In this document: in pieces, positions 25,675 through 33,664 of the stretch
Numbering within the stretch: the first letter of the stretch is position 1
How the letters are laid out: each line of letters begins with the position of its first letter
Assembly: GCA_019116805.1 (NCBI GenBank)
Contig: DXAV01000049.1
Span: 1-36,900, forward strand
Origin: Candidatus Bacteroides merdavium
GTDB lineage: Bacteria > Bacteroidota > Bacteroidia > Bacteroidales > Bacteroidaceae
Direction of reading: 5' to 3'
Length of the DNA: 36,900 nt
The notes under the pieces: generated by a model
Told to the model about the DNA's origin: nothing
The model's database searches: none
Seen by the model: only the letters and a program-made list of their open reading frames with translations
Program-made: the position numbers and the translations under genes

Positions 25675-25784
25675 TTTAAGCTGGGCAGACCATCCGTTTA
25701 AGCTGGGTAAACCATTCGTTTAGGCTGGACAAATCATCCATTTAAGCTGGACAAACCGCCCGTTCAAGCTGGGTAAACGCATAT
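25675..25784. repeat. Five-copy 22-bp tandem repeat
   Basis: Five consecutive units of exactly 22 bases begin at 25675, 25697, 25719, 25741 and 25763. Each starts TT(T/C)A(A/G)GCTGG and continues with a C/TA-AAC-type segment; units differ at a few positions and the last is the most degenerate at its end. The period is not a multiple of three and no ORF uses it, so it is not a protein repeat. Two helical turns per unit would place every copy on the same DNA face. It lies about 170 bases upstream of the btuF promoter and 700 upstream of the cobI ATG. Confidence 0.9.
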
Positions 25785-25827
25785 TTTTTCTTTTGTTTAC
25801 CCGAAAGAAAAAGATGCTCAAAATTAC

Positions 25828-26182
25828 GCTCACGATCAACGCTCACCCTGCTCCCCCTGTCGAGCGAAAACGGTCTCAGAGCCACTTATGCTGCTTTCCA
25901 TCGTGTTTCAGCAGCCCACTTTCCATCCCCTTTTTGAGGGTCCATAGTTGATTCCGGCAACCTCCGGTCTTCCGCCTCCACCGCCTGCTCCGAACAGGCG
26001 AATTCCTCCCCCCCTCCTGGCCATCCCCCTCCTGTAGCAGGCGTGTTAGGGTGTCGAAGACGATATCGCCAAAATGGGACAGTTCCACGCTTATCTTTTC
26101 ATTATCTTTTGACAAATGTGGCTCCTGGCCGCGATTATCCTCTCTCGACAGAGCGCCCAAGGGTGATCGTTGAGCGTTGAGC
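25828..26182. repeat. Spaced imperfect inverted repeat around a doubtful ORF
   Basis: Bases 25828-25849 are the inverted counterpart of 26160-26182 (23 columns, two mismatches and one gap; both contain CTCA and end in CACCCT when read inwards). They bracket about 310 bases that contain most of the ORF at 25876-26286. This could be a remnant of a small mobile element or a folded RNA; no flanking target duplication was noticed. Confidence 0.35.
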
Positions 26183-26286
26183 CCTTCCAAGTCCACCGAA
26201 AACAATAGTATTTTTCGTCTAATCAACTGATATTCAATTAATAATAGATTTTGTATTTTTACTGCAACCATCATGATATCTGCCAC
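25876..26286 (-). CDS. Possible small protein, unknown function
   Basis: A 136-codon frame begins at GTG 26286, eight bases after a perfect AGGAGG at 26300-26295. The predicted product starts MADIMMVAVKIQNLLLIEYQ, has a central charged stretch with ELSHFGDIVFDTLTRLL, and ends in a basic, Gly/Arg-rich tail. I recognise no family. In favour: a textbook Shine-Dalgarno sequence and lack of any other gene here. Against: no TAnnTTTG promoter upstream, odd tail composition and overlap with an inverted repeat. It may be a decayed gene or chance ORF. The rest of the gap (25504-26449) holds only the repeats listed and A+T-rich sequence around 26220-26360. Confidence 0.25.
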   Translation of the reverse strand: MADIMMVAVKIQNLLLIEYQLIRRKILLFSVDLEGLNAQRSPLGALSREDNRGQEPHLSKDNEKISVELSHFGDIVFDTLTRLLQEGDGQEGGRNSPVRSRRWRRKTGGCRNQLWTLKKGMESGLLKHDGKQHKWL

Positions 26287-26449
26287 AAGTATCACCTCCT
26301 GTTTTGTCAGTTTCTTCAGTTTAGTTTACGGGATATTTTTACATATAATATTCATCCGGATTCAGCTACAGTTCGTTGCAGTGTCTTTGGGTGAAGCCGT
26401 GATGCTGCCAAAAATAGCTTCTTACGCCTCCGTTCCGCGTTTCTTTTTG

Positions 26450-26457
26450 TAAATTTG
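26450..26457 (+). promoter_or_regulatory. -7 element (TAAATTTG) of cobI
   Basis: TAAATTTG fits TAnnTTTG and lies 33 bases before the ATG at 26490. No -33 TTTG is present at the usual spacing. It implies cobI has its own promoter, separate from the other cob genes. Confidence 0.5.
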
Positions 26458-26489
26458 CCCCGCAAAACCCCAAACGAAAGGAAAAACCT

Positions 26490-27194
26490 ATGAACCACTT
26501 CCCCATCCTGTTCATTTCCCTGGGCCCCGGCGACCCGGAGCTCATCACCCTGAAGGGCTGGAAGGCCTTGCAGGCGGCCGACATCGTGTTCTGCCCCGAG
26601 ACGGCGGGGCACGACGGACAACGCACCTCGCGCGCGGCTGACATCGTGCGCCGGCTCGGTGTGGGCGGCGAGCGTATCCGCTGCTTCCTGCTGCCCATGA
26701 GCAAACAGCGCGAGGCGGCGCTCCAAGCCTACGACGGCGTGTATGCCGAAGCGCGCGCCCTGCAGGACGAGGGGCGGCGCGTGTGCATCGTGGCCGAGGG
26801 CGATGCGGGATTTTATTCGTCCGTGCACTACGTCTTCGAGCGGCTACAGGCCGACGGCCGGGTCGTGAAACACGTGGCAGGTATCCCTGCTTTCATCGCT
26901 GCGGGAGCTTTGGCTGGATTGCATACGGCCAGTCAGGAGCAACGGCTCACGGTCTTGCCCGGCACGGCAACTACACAGGAGCTGGAGCGGCTGGTGGGCG
27001 ACGGTGGTACGGTAGTGGTGATGAAGCTGTCGCAGTGTGCCGACGAGGTGCACCGCTGCATTGGACTACATCCCGAGTACACGTACCACTACTTTGAGAA
27101 CGTGGGCACGGCGGCAGAGTTCTACACGTGCGACGCAGCAGTGGTAGCCGCACGGCGCTTCCTCTATTTCTCACTGATGATTGTGCAGGGGTAG
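26490..27194 (+). CDS. cobI: Precorrin-2 C20-methyltransferase
   Basis: The 234-residue product is a tetrapyrrole methylase of the CobI/CbiL group. It begins with the SAM-binding SLGPGDPELITLKGWKAL, followed by ADIVFCPE, the segment VCIVAEGDAGFYSSVHYVFERL and a GIPAFIAAGALAG loop. It adds the C20 methyl group to (cobalt-)precorrin-2, the step that commits it to corrins. It stands alone between the intergenic repeat region and a convergent hairpin, apart from the three fused cob genes 6 kb upstream, with the uptake operon in between. Sequence is strongly G+C-rich. With a cobalt-early CbiG in the same locus, CbiL is the more likely functional name. Confidence 0.9.
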   Translation: MNHFPILFISLGPGDPELITLKGWKALQAADIVFCPETAGHDGQRTSRAADIVRRLGVGGERIRCFLLPMSKQREAALQAYDGVYAEARALQDEGRRVCIVAEGDAGFYSSVHYVFERLQADGRVVKHVAGIPAFIAAGALAGLHTASQEQRLTVLPGTATTQELERLVGDGGTVVVMKLSQCADEVHRCIGLHPEYTYHYFENVGTAAEFYTCDAAVVAARRFLYFSLMIVQG

Positions 27195-27210
27195 CAAAGG
27201 GTATGAAACA

Positions 27211-27306
27211 GAACGCGGACGACGCGGAACAGGCGGACGAACACAGAAATAATTCATAGCATATCATTCCGTGTTCATCCGTTTCTGTCCGCGTCGTCCG
27301 CGTATC
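27211..27306. terminator. Large imperfect hairpin between converging cobI and arabinofuranosidase genes
   Basis: Arms at about 27211-27250 and 27262-27306 pair imperfectly over roughly 40 bp (shared core CGCGGACGACGCGG, and GAACAC nearer the loop). It can stop both converging transcripts, though T tracts are lacking. Its sequence is related to the hairpin at 28905-28989. Confidence 0.55.
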
Positions 27307-27317
27307 CAATCCCCCGT

Positions 27318-28862
27318 TTATTGCAGTTCCAGCGTCACGATGGACTTGGCCGGGAGCATCAGGCGGAGAACGCCTTTCTCAATCTTCGCATCCTTGAAAG
27401 GTACGGGCCGCACGCGGTCGGGTTCCTCGAAGGAATTATAGTCTGTGACGGCGGAGGAAGTCAGGATTTCGCCCACAGCCTTACGGGCAGAAATACCGGA
27501 CAAATGAACCGTGATCTCCTGCGCCTCATTCAGATCGACGTTGGAAAGCGAGAGATGGACACGCCCCTCCTTGTCGCGCGAGGCGGTGGCACTGAGCAGC
27601 GGCAGTCGGCGGTTGTCGCGTACATCAACAGTCGCGCAGTCCAGTTTCAACGGCAGGTAGGTGGCATCCTGGTGCACGCGGTACATCTTGAACACATAAT
27701 ACGTGGGGGTCAGCACCATACGGTCGTCCTTCGTCAAGATCATGGACTGGAGAACGTTAACCACCTGGGCGATGTTAGCCATTTTCAGGCGGTCAGTGTA
27801 TTTGTGGAAGATGTCGAGCGAAAGGGAGGCCACAAAGGCATCGCGCAGGGAGTTCTGCTGGTAGAGGTGTCCGCGGATAGTGCCCGGTTCTTCATCCCAC
27901 CACGTACCCCATTCGTCAAGCATTAAGGCTATCTGTTTCTTGGGGTCGTAACGGTCCATGATGGCGCAATGACGACGGATGACGTCCTCCACCTCGCGAC
28001 ACTTGCCCAACGCCCAGTAATAGTCCTCGTCGGTGAACTGCGTGGCCGAGCCCTTGCTGCCGCTCCAACCTGCCACAGTGTAGTAATGGAGCGAGAGACC
28101 CTGCATACGTCCTCCCACACGATTCATGAGAACGTCGGTCCAGTTGTAGTCATAATCGCTGGCACCACTGGCTATCTTAAACAGGCGATTACCGTCGTAG
28201 TTGCGGCAGTAGGTGGAGTAGCGTCGGTAAAGATCGGCGTAATATTCGGGACGCATGCTGCCACCACATCCCCAGCTCTCGTTACCCACACCAAGGTATT
28301 TCACCTTCCAGGCCTTGTCGCGTCCGTTCTGTCGGCGCAAGCGTGCCATGGGCGAATCACCCTCGGAGGTCATGTATTCCACCCACTTGGCCAGTTCTTC
28401 AACCGTTCCGCTACCCACGTTACCACTGATGTAGGGCTCGCAGCCCAACATCTCGCAAAGGTTCAAGAATTCGTGTGTACCAAAACTGTTGTCCTCAATA
28501 GTACCACCCCAGTTGTTGTTCACCATCTTTGGGCGCTGCTCGCGGGGACCGATGCCGTCCATCCAGTGGTACTCGTCGGCAAAGCAGCCGCCGGGCCAGC
28601 GCAGGACGGGTACACGAAGTTCCTTCAGAGCGTTGAACACGTCGGTACGGTAACCCTGAATGTTGGGGATCGGCGAATCCTCGCCCACCCACAGGCCACC
28701 ATAAATACAGGTGCCCAGGTGTTCGGCAAACTGGCCGTAGATTTCTTTGGGGATGACTTGAGTGCCACGGTCGGCCTCGATAGTGAGAGTGGCGCTGCGC
28801 TGTGCGGGGAGCGACAGCGAGGCAGTCAGCAGCAGACTGCTGAGGAAGAGTTTGTTTGTCAT
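27318..28862 (-). CDS. abfA: GH51 alpha-L-arabinofuranosidase, secreted
   Basis: The ATG at 28862 gives 514 residues starting with a signal peptide ([20 protein letters not shown], cleavage after AQ). The catalytic TIM barrel shows [13 protein letters not shown], the acid/base Glu195 in GVGNESWG and the nucleophile Glu317 in [10 protein letters not shown], both typical of glycoside hydrolase family 51. A beta-sandwich domain follows from about 380. It releases terminal arabinofuranose from arabinan or arabinoxylan pieces, probably in the periplasm. It lies downstream of the ara genes and is likely part of the same regulon, supplying free arabinose to the symporter. The frame is open to 28937, but the upstream part lacks a signal and overlaps a repeat. 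Confidence 0.93.
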   Translation of the reverse strand: MTNKLFLSSLLLTASLSLPAQRSATLTIEADRGTQVIPKEIYGQFAEHLGTCIYGGLWVGEDSPIPNIQGYRTDVFNALKELRVPVLRWPGGCFADEYHWMDGIGPREQRPKMVNNNWGGTIEDNSFGTHEFLNLCEMLGCEPYISGNVGSGTVEELAKWVEYMTSEGDSPMARLRRQNGRDKAWKVKYLGVGNESWGCGGSMRPEYYADLYRRYSTYCRNYDGNRLFKIASGASDYDYNWTDVLMNRVGGRMQGLSLHYYTVAGWSGSKGSATQFTDEDYYWALGKCREVEDVIRRHCAIMDRYDPKKQIALMLDEWGTWWDEEPGTIRGHLYQQNSLRDAFVASLSLDIFHKYTDRLKMANIAQVVNVLQSMILTKDDRMVLTPTYYVFKMYRVHQDATYLPLKLDCATVDVRDNRRLPLLSATASRDKEGRVHLSLSNVDLNEAQEITVHLSGISARKAVGEILTSSAVTDYNSFEEPDRVRPVPFKDAKIEKGVLRLMLPAKSIVTLELQ

Positions 28863-28904
28863 GGGAGTATAAGGATTTGAATGTGTGTGTAATGAAAGAA
28901 ACGG

Positions 28905-28989
28905 CACACGGATGATACAGATGGGACGGATGACCACAGATGGATTTATTCCGTCGTGGCTATCTGTCTTCTCCGTGTCATCTGTGTAC
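28905..28989. repeat. Imperfect inverted repeat between araB and arabinofuranosidase genes
   Basis: The arms (about 28905-28943 and 28951-28989) share CACGGATGA-, ACAGATG- and ACACAGATG-like words in opposite orientation. The element resembles that at 27211-27306 in using GGATGA and ACACGGA/ACACAGA words, so both look like one intergenic repeat family. It may form a hairpin in the ara transcript. Confidence 0.5.
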
Positions 28990-28999
28990 CATTATATTC

Positions 29000-30595
29000 T
29001 TATTTTTTGCAAACCACAGCCTGTGCCTCGACGGGCAGGCAGGCCTTGTAGGTCTCGATGTAGGCGTTGAAGCCGGCCACGTCTTCGGGTACAGGTGCCA
29101 CCTCGACACCCGCATCACCGACAAACACCTGACGGTCCAGGAAGTTGGGAAGCGACAGGCCCTGAGCGTTGTTTACCAAGTAGGATCCCAGCAGAGCGAT
29201 ACCCCAGGCTCCTCCCTCGCCTGCCGTCTCCATGACGGAGATGGGCGAATTGATGGCTGCTGCCAGGATACGCTGGCCCACGCCCTTGGTCTTGAACAGG
29301 CCACCGTGGCCCGTGATGCGGTCCACACGAATCTTCTCGTCGTTGAACAGGATGTCGTTACCTATCTTCAGTACGGCCACGGAAGCATAGAGATGGGCAC
29401 GCATCAAGTTGGCCAAGCTGAACTTGTCCATAGCCGAGCGCACGAACAGAGGACGGCCCTCGGCCAGTCCGGTGACGGGTTCGCCGGAGAAGTAGTTGTA
29501 GGCCATCAGGCCGCCACAATCGGCGTCGCCCTCGAGAGCATGGTTGTAGAGCTTGCCATAGATATCGTTCATATCGACGGGCAGCCCCATCAGTTCCTGG
29601 TATTCCTTGAAGAGGTTGACCCACGCGTTGAGGTCGGAGGTACAGTTGTTGCAGTGAACCATCGCTACGGGGCTTCCGTCGGGCGTTGTCACGATATCGA
29701 TGGCCTCGTAGGGACGCGAAAGCTCCTTCTCCAACACAATCATGGAGAACGACGACGTTCCTGCGGAGACATTGCCCGTACGCTGCTTCACAGCGTTGGT
29801 GGCCACCATGCCTGTGCCTGCGTCGCCTTCGGGCGGACAGAGCGGAATGCCAGCCTTCAGCCGTCCCGTAGGGTCGAGTTTGAGGGCACCTTCGGCCGTC
29901 AGACGTCCGGCATCCTCACCGGCCATCAGTACGCGGGGCAGAATGTCACGCAGCTTCCAGCCGTAGCCCGGAGCAATCAGCTGCTCGAACTTCTCCACCA
30001 TCGGAGCGGAATAGTCCTTTGTTTCGGGATCAATGGGCAGCATGCCGGAGGCATCGCCGATGCCCAGCACACGTTCGCCCGTCAACTGCCAGTGAACGTA
30101 TCCGGCCAGCGTCGTCAGGAAGTCAATGGAGGGTACATGGGCCTCTCCGTTCAAGATGGCCTGATAAAGGTGCGAGATGCTCCAGCGCAAAGGGATGTTG
30201 TAAACAAAAAGTTCGGAAAGCTTGGCGGCAGCGGGGCCGGTGTTCGTGTTGCGCCACGTGCGGAAGGGCACGAGGATGTTCTGCTGCTTATCGAAGGCCA
30301 TATAGCCGTGCATCATGGCGCTGACGCCAATGGCGGCCAAGGTTTCTATCTCCACACCGTACTGCTTCTTCACGTCGGCACAGAGATCGGCGTAGCAGTC
30401 CTGCAGACCGCCCCATACGGCATCGAGGCTGTAGGTCCAGAGGCCATCGACGAGCTGGTTCTCCCACGTGTGGCTGCCCTGTGCGATGGGCTTGTTTTCC
30501 TCATCGATGAGAACCGCCTTGATGCGGGTGGAACCGAACTCGATACCCAACACGGCACGTCCGGATGCTATGGTAGATTTGGGATCTGATTTCAT
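29000..30595 (-). CDS. araB: L-ribulokinase-like FGGY carbohydrate kinase
   Basis: From the ATG at 30595 the product has 531 residues. The N-terminal FGGY domain begins with the phosphate-binding [16 protein letters not shown], and [14 protein letters not shown] follows. The C-terminal domain includes [15 protein letters not shown] and [21 protein letters not shown] with [15 protein letters not shown]. Together with araA and araD upstream it is best read as the L-ribulose kinase that makes L-ribulose 5-phosphate. Family motifs alone would also allow xylulokinase. The ORF could start at 30646, but that section covers part of a hairpin and has no conserved residues. It is separated from araA by this hairpin. 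Confidence 0.88.
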   Translation of the reverse strand: MKSDPKSTIASGRAVLGIEFGSTRIKAVLIDEENKPIAQGSHTWENQLVDGLWTYSLDAVWGGLQDCYADLCADVKKQYGVEIETLAAIGVSAMMHGYMAFDKQQNILVPFRTWRNTNTGPAAAKLSELFVYNIPLRWSISHLYQAILNGEAHVPSIDFLTTLAGYVHWQLTGERVLGIGDASGMLPIDPETKDYSAPMVEKFEQLIAPGYGWKLRDILPRVLMAGEDAGRLTAEGALKLDPTGRLKAGIPLCPPEGDAGTGMVATNAVKQRTGNVSAGTSSFSMIVLEKELSRPYEAIDIVTTPDGSPVAMVHCNNCTSDLNAWVNLFKEYQELMGLPVDMNDIYGKLYNHALEGDADCGGLMAYNYFSGEPVTGLAEGRPLFVRSAMDKFSLANLMRAHLYASVAVLKIGNDILFNDEKIRVDRITGHGGLFKTKGVGQRILAAAINSPISVMETAGEGGAWGIALLGSYLVNNAQGLSLPNFLDRQVFVGDAGVEVAPVPEDVAGFNAYIETYKACLPVEAQAVVCKK

Positions 30596-30626
30596 ACGAA
30601 TGGTATTGTATAAGGTGAAACAAAAA

Positions 30627-30664
30627 GAAGAAGGAAAACACATCACGTGTATTTTTCCTTCTTC
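30627..30664 (-). terminator. Hairpin between araA and araB
   Basis: AAGAAGGAAAA (30628-30638) pairs with TTTTTCCTTCTT (30652-30663), with further CACA/TGT pairing near a short loop. Read on the minus strand it is followed by a T-rich tail. It starts 11 bases after the araA stop and could reduce or process transcripts entering araB. Confidence 0.6.
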
Positions 30665-30674
30665 AGTTACAAAT

Positions 30675-32201
30675 TTAGCAGAGTGCCTTGTTCAGCATAT
30701 AGTACACTTCGTTCATGCGGAGTTCTTTCTTGAACTCGCTGATAGTAGTATCCTTGTTGATGTGAACCATTTCGATACCTGCAATCTCAGCGTAGTCTTC
30801 CCAGTATTCGGCTGTCAGATCGTATGAGAAGCAGGAGTGGTGTGTACCACCGGCCAGGATCCAGGCTCCGGCACCAACCTCGAAGTTGGGCATGGGTTTC
30901 CACAGGGCGGAAGCCACGGGCAGCTTGGGCAGCGGTTTCGGCTCGATGCACTCTACATCGTTTACGATCAGGCGGAAGCGGTTGCCCAGGTCAACGACCG
31001 TAGCGGTGCAGCCGGTGCCCACCTTCGACGTGAACACGAGACGGGCCGTCTGGCTCTTGCGGATACCGATACCGAGGAAGTGTACTTCCAAACGAGGTTT
31101 CTTGGCAGCGATGAGCGGACATACCTCCAGCATATGGGCCTGAAGGATAGAACTGTTCTCGCCGTCGAAGTTCAGGGTATAGTCCTCAAGGAAGGAACAG
31201 CCGGTGGGCAGGCCCTGGTTCATCACCCATACGGTACGATAAAGGGCGGCGGACTTCCAGTCGCCTTCGGCACCGAAGCCGTAACCTTCAGCCATCAGGC
31301 GCTGGCTGGCGAGGCCGGGAATCTGGTCGAAGTAGCTGCCGTCGGTCTGACCCAGGTCATCAAAGTTGGTAGTGAAACCTTTGGCTCCCTTAGCCTTCAA
31401 AATGGCACGCAGGGCAAGTTCGGCCTTGGCAGAGTTCCAAACTTTCTGATAGGCTTCGGTGGACTTATCCTCCAGCTCGGCATCATGGTCATATTCAGCA
31501 AAATATGTCTTGACAAGCGCTTCCACATCGGCATCTTTTACCTGTGCGTGGTATTCCATCAGTTCAGTCACGGGGCAATAGTCCACGTGGTAGCCCATGC
31601 GCTGTTCGGCTTCCACCTTGTCGCCGTCAGTCACGGCCACGTTGTTCATCTGATCGCCGAAGCGGATGATGAGCATGTCCTGAGCATCGGCCCAAGCGGC
31701 ACAAACACGCATCCATACGGCAATCTTCTTTTGGGTTTCCTCTTCCTTCCAATAACCTACCACCACTTTGCGGCGGATGCGCATGCGGGTGCAGATGTGT
31801 CCGAATTCACGGTCGCCGTGAGCACTCTGGTTGAGGTTCATAAAGTCCATATCCATAGTATCCCAAGGAATTTCCTTGTTGTACTGAGTGTGCAGGTGGA
31901 GCAACGGTTTCTTCAGTTGCTGCAAGCCGTGAATCCACATCTTGGCGGGCGAGAATGTATGCATCCAAGTGATGACACCGATACACTTCTCTTCGTTGTT
32001 GGCAGCCTTGAATACAGTTTCCACTTCCTTGGACGAGTTGGCCGTACCTTTATATACCACCTTGACAGGTAACTTGCCTGACTCGTTCAAGCCTTTTACC
32101 ATCTCGTTGCTGTGTGCATCTACTGCGATAACTGCGTCTCCTCCGTACAGAAGCTGTGCTCCTGTGACGAACCATACTTCATATTGATCAAATGCGTTCA
32201 T
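30675..32201 (-). CDS. araA: L-arabinose isomerase
   Basis: The 508-residue enzyme matches bacterial AraA along its length. The four metal ligands and catalytic residues are visible: E305 in [16 protein letters not shown]339 in FLEDYTL, H356 in HMLEVCP and His454/455 in GGTHHSCF, corresponding to E306, E333, H350 and H450 in E. coli. The N-terminal [10 protein letters not shown] and [14 protein letters not shown] are also diagnostic. It converts L-arabinose to L-ribulose in the cytoplasm, the first intracellular step. It follows araD by about 50 bases in a minus-strand operon. Confidence 0.97.
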   Translation of the reverse strand: MNAFDQYEVWFVTGAQLLYGGDAVIAVDAHSNEMVKGLNESGKLPVKVVYKGTANSSKEVETVFKAANNEEKCIGVITWMHTFSPAKMWIHGLQQLKKPLLHLHTQYNKEIPWDTMDMDFMNLNQSAHGDREFGHICTRMRIRRKVVVGYWKEEETQKKIAVWMRVCAAWADAQDMLIIRFGDQMNNVAVTDGDKVEAEQRMGYHVDYCPVTELMEYHAQVKDADVEALVKTYFAEYDHDAELEDKSTEAYQKVWNSAKAELALRAILKAKGAKGFTTNFDDLGQTDGSYFDQIPGLASQRLMAEGYGFGAEGDWKSAALYRTVWVMNQGLPTGCSFLEDYTLNFDGENSSILQAHMLEVCPLIAAKKPRLEVHFLGIGIRKSQTARLVFTSKVGTGCTATVVDLGNRFRLIVNDVECIEPKPLPKLPVASALWKPMPNFEVGAGAWILAGGTHHSCFSYDLTAEYWEDYAEIAGIEMVHINKDTTISEFKKELRMNEVYYMLNKALC

Positions 32202-32251
32202 AATAGTAATTATAATGTATTTAAATGTTGGTTGTTATACTTTTTACTTGA

Positions 32252-32938
32252 TTACTTTTGTCCGTAATAGGCATTCGGCCCATGCTTGCGGCTAAAGTGT
32301 TTCTCGATAAGCAGTGGATTCATGGTCAGGTTAGGATTGACGGCATAAGCAATGGATGCCATCTTGGCCACCTGCTCCATGACGACGGCGTTGTGGACAG
32401 CGTCGTGCGCATCCTTGCCCCAAGCAAAGGGACCATGGTTTTTCACCAGTACGCCCGGTGTGTGAACTGGATTCAGCCCTTCAAAGCGTTTCACGATAAC
32501 GTTACCCGTCTCCAGCTCATACTCGCCTTTTACTTCAGCTTCGGTCATGTCGGCCGTACAAGGGATAGCATCGTGGAAATAATCGGCATGAGTCGTACCG
32601 ATGTTAGGTATATCGCATCCGGCCTGTGCCCAGGCAGTAGCATATGTGGAGTGCGTGTGTACCACTCCTCCAATTTCAGGGAAAGCCTTGTAGAGCACTA
32701 CGTGAGTCGGCGTATCTGAAGAAGGGCGAAGGTTCCCCTCCACTACCTTACCATCGAGATCAACCACAACCATGTCCGTAACTTTCATCTCGTCATAGCT
32801 TACACCGCTGGGTTTAATGACCACCAACCCGCTTGCACGGTCGATAGCAGATACATTCCCCCAGGTAAAGATGACCAGTCCGTGCTTCACTAAATCAAGG
32901 TTGGCACGAAATACCTTTTCTTTCAATTCTTCTAACAT
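32252..32938 (-). CDS. araD: L-ribulose-5-phosphate 4-epimerase
   Basis: The 228-residue protein belongs to the class II aldolase/AraD family with the zinc-binding histidines in [13 protein letters not shown] and GTTHADYF, the phosphate-binding GNVSAID and [10 protein letters not shown] near the N-terminus, and [10 protein letters not shown]. It converts L-ribulose 5-phosphate to D-xylulose 5-phosphate, linking arabinose to the pentose phosphate pathway. Its length equals E. coli AraD. It lies between araR and araA. Confidence 0.95.
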   Translation of the reverse strand: MLEELKEKVFRANLDLVKHGLVIFTWGNVSAIDRASGLVVIKPSGVSYDEMKVTDMVVVDLDGKVVEGNLRPSSDTPTHVVLYKAFPEIGGVVHTHSTYATAWAQAGCDIPNIGTTHADYFHDAIPCTADMTEAEVKGEYELETGNVIVKRFEGLNPVHTPGVLVKNHGPFAWGKDAHDAVHNAVVMEQVAKMASIAYAVNPNLTMNPLLIEKHFSRKHGPNAYYGQK

Positions 32939-32962
32939 AGCTATATTGTTTAATACGTTAAA

Positions 32963-33640
32963 TTACAATTTGAATTTAGGAGCCTTCTGATAAACCTTCT
33001 CATTGAACTGGTACAAGGCGGCACTACGTTTGGAACTGGTCTTGTCCTTTTTGTCCGTCTTCTCAATGTAGTCCATCTCCGCAATCCGCTTGCGAAAGTT
33101 CCGCTTGTCAATAGGCTCCCCATATATTGCTTCATACAAACGCTGCAACTGCGACAACGTGAACAGCTTGGGCAGCAAATTGAAGCCGATAGGCTCTGTG
33201 GAAGCTTTTTTCTGCATCAGAACTCGTGCCTTCTCCACCATCTCCAGATGATCGAATATCAGTGGGGGCAGCTTGTCGATACCAACCCAAAAGGCATTGT
33301 GCTGATGGACAAGCTCACGGTCGTATTCGTTAATGTTAATCAGTGCATAGTATGCAACGGAGATGACTCTACCTCCCGGATCGCGCTTGACAGCACCAAA
33401 GGAACCCACCTGTTCGATGTAAACCTGCTCTAGGCCAGTCAGCTCGGCCAACACCCGCTTGGCGGCATCGTCCACGCTTTCGTTCTCCTGCACAAAACCG
33501 CCCATCAGTGACCATTCGCCCATTGCCGGCTCAAAGTTGCGTTTCAGCAGCAGCAAGTTCAATTCTCCCTCGTGGAAACCAAAGATGATACAGTCCACCG
33601 AGACATAAAACTTAGGGTTTATATTGTAAAAGTTTGTCAT
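32963..33640 (-). CDS. araR: Nudix-type transcriptional regulator AraR
   Basis: The 225-residue protein has an N-terminal Nudix-like domain (residues 10-145) and a C-terminal winged-helix part (about 151-225, LFTLSQLQRLYEAIYGEPIDKRNFRKRI) as in NrtR-type regulators. The Nudix box at 48-70 is degenerate: the REUxEE core reads RVLAEL, so two of three metal-binding glutamates are lost and hydrolysis is unlikely. A Nudix-fold arabinose-responsive regulator (AraR) is established for Bacteroides ara operons; position within this operon supports the same role here. It probably represses the operon by binding a palindrome upstream of the first gene, released by arabinose. Confidence 0.9.
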   Translation of the reverse strand: MTNFYNINPKFYVSVDCIIFGFHEGELNLLLLKRNFEPAMGEWSLMGGFVQENESVDDAAKRVLAELTGLEQVYIEQVGSFGAVKRDPGGRVISVAYYALININEYDRELVHQHNAFWVGIDKLPPLIFDHLEMVEKARVLMQKKASTEPIGFNLLPKLFTLSQLQRLYEAIYGEPIDKRNFRKRIAEMDYIEKTDKKDKTSSKRSAALYQFNEKVYQKAPKFKL

Positions 33641-33664
33641 AGGTTTACACCTTATTTATATATA

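Noticed and set aside
25675..25784. CRISPR array
   Set aside because: The 22-bp units are directly contiguous with no spacers, and there are no cas genes in the window.
28940..30589. 549-codon ORF on the plus strand opposite araB
   Set aside because: It mirrors the kinase gene, whose FGGY motifs are clear; the predicted product is low-complexity and matches nothing.
30837..32072. 411-codon ORF opposite araA
   Set aside because: Antisense to a gene with complete isomerase active-site residues; no motif or promoter of its own.
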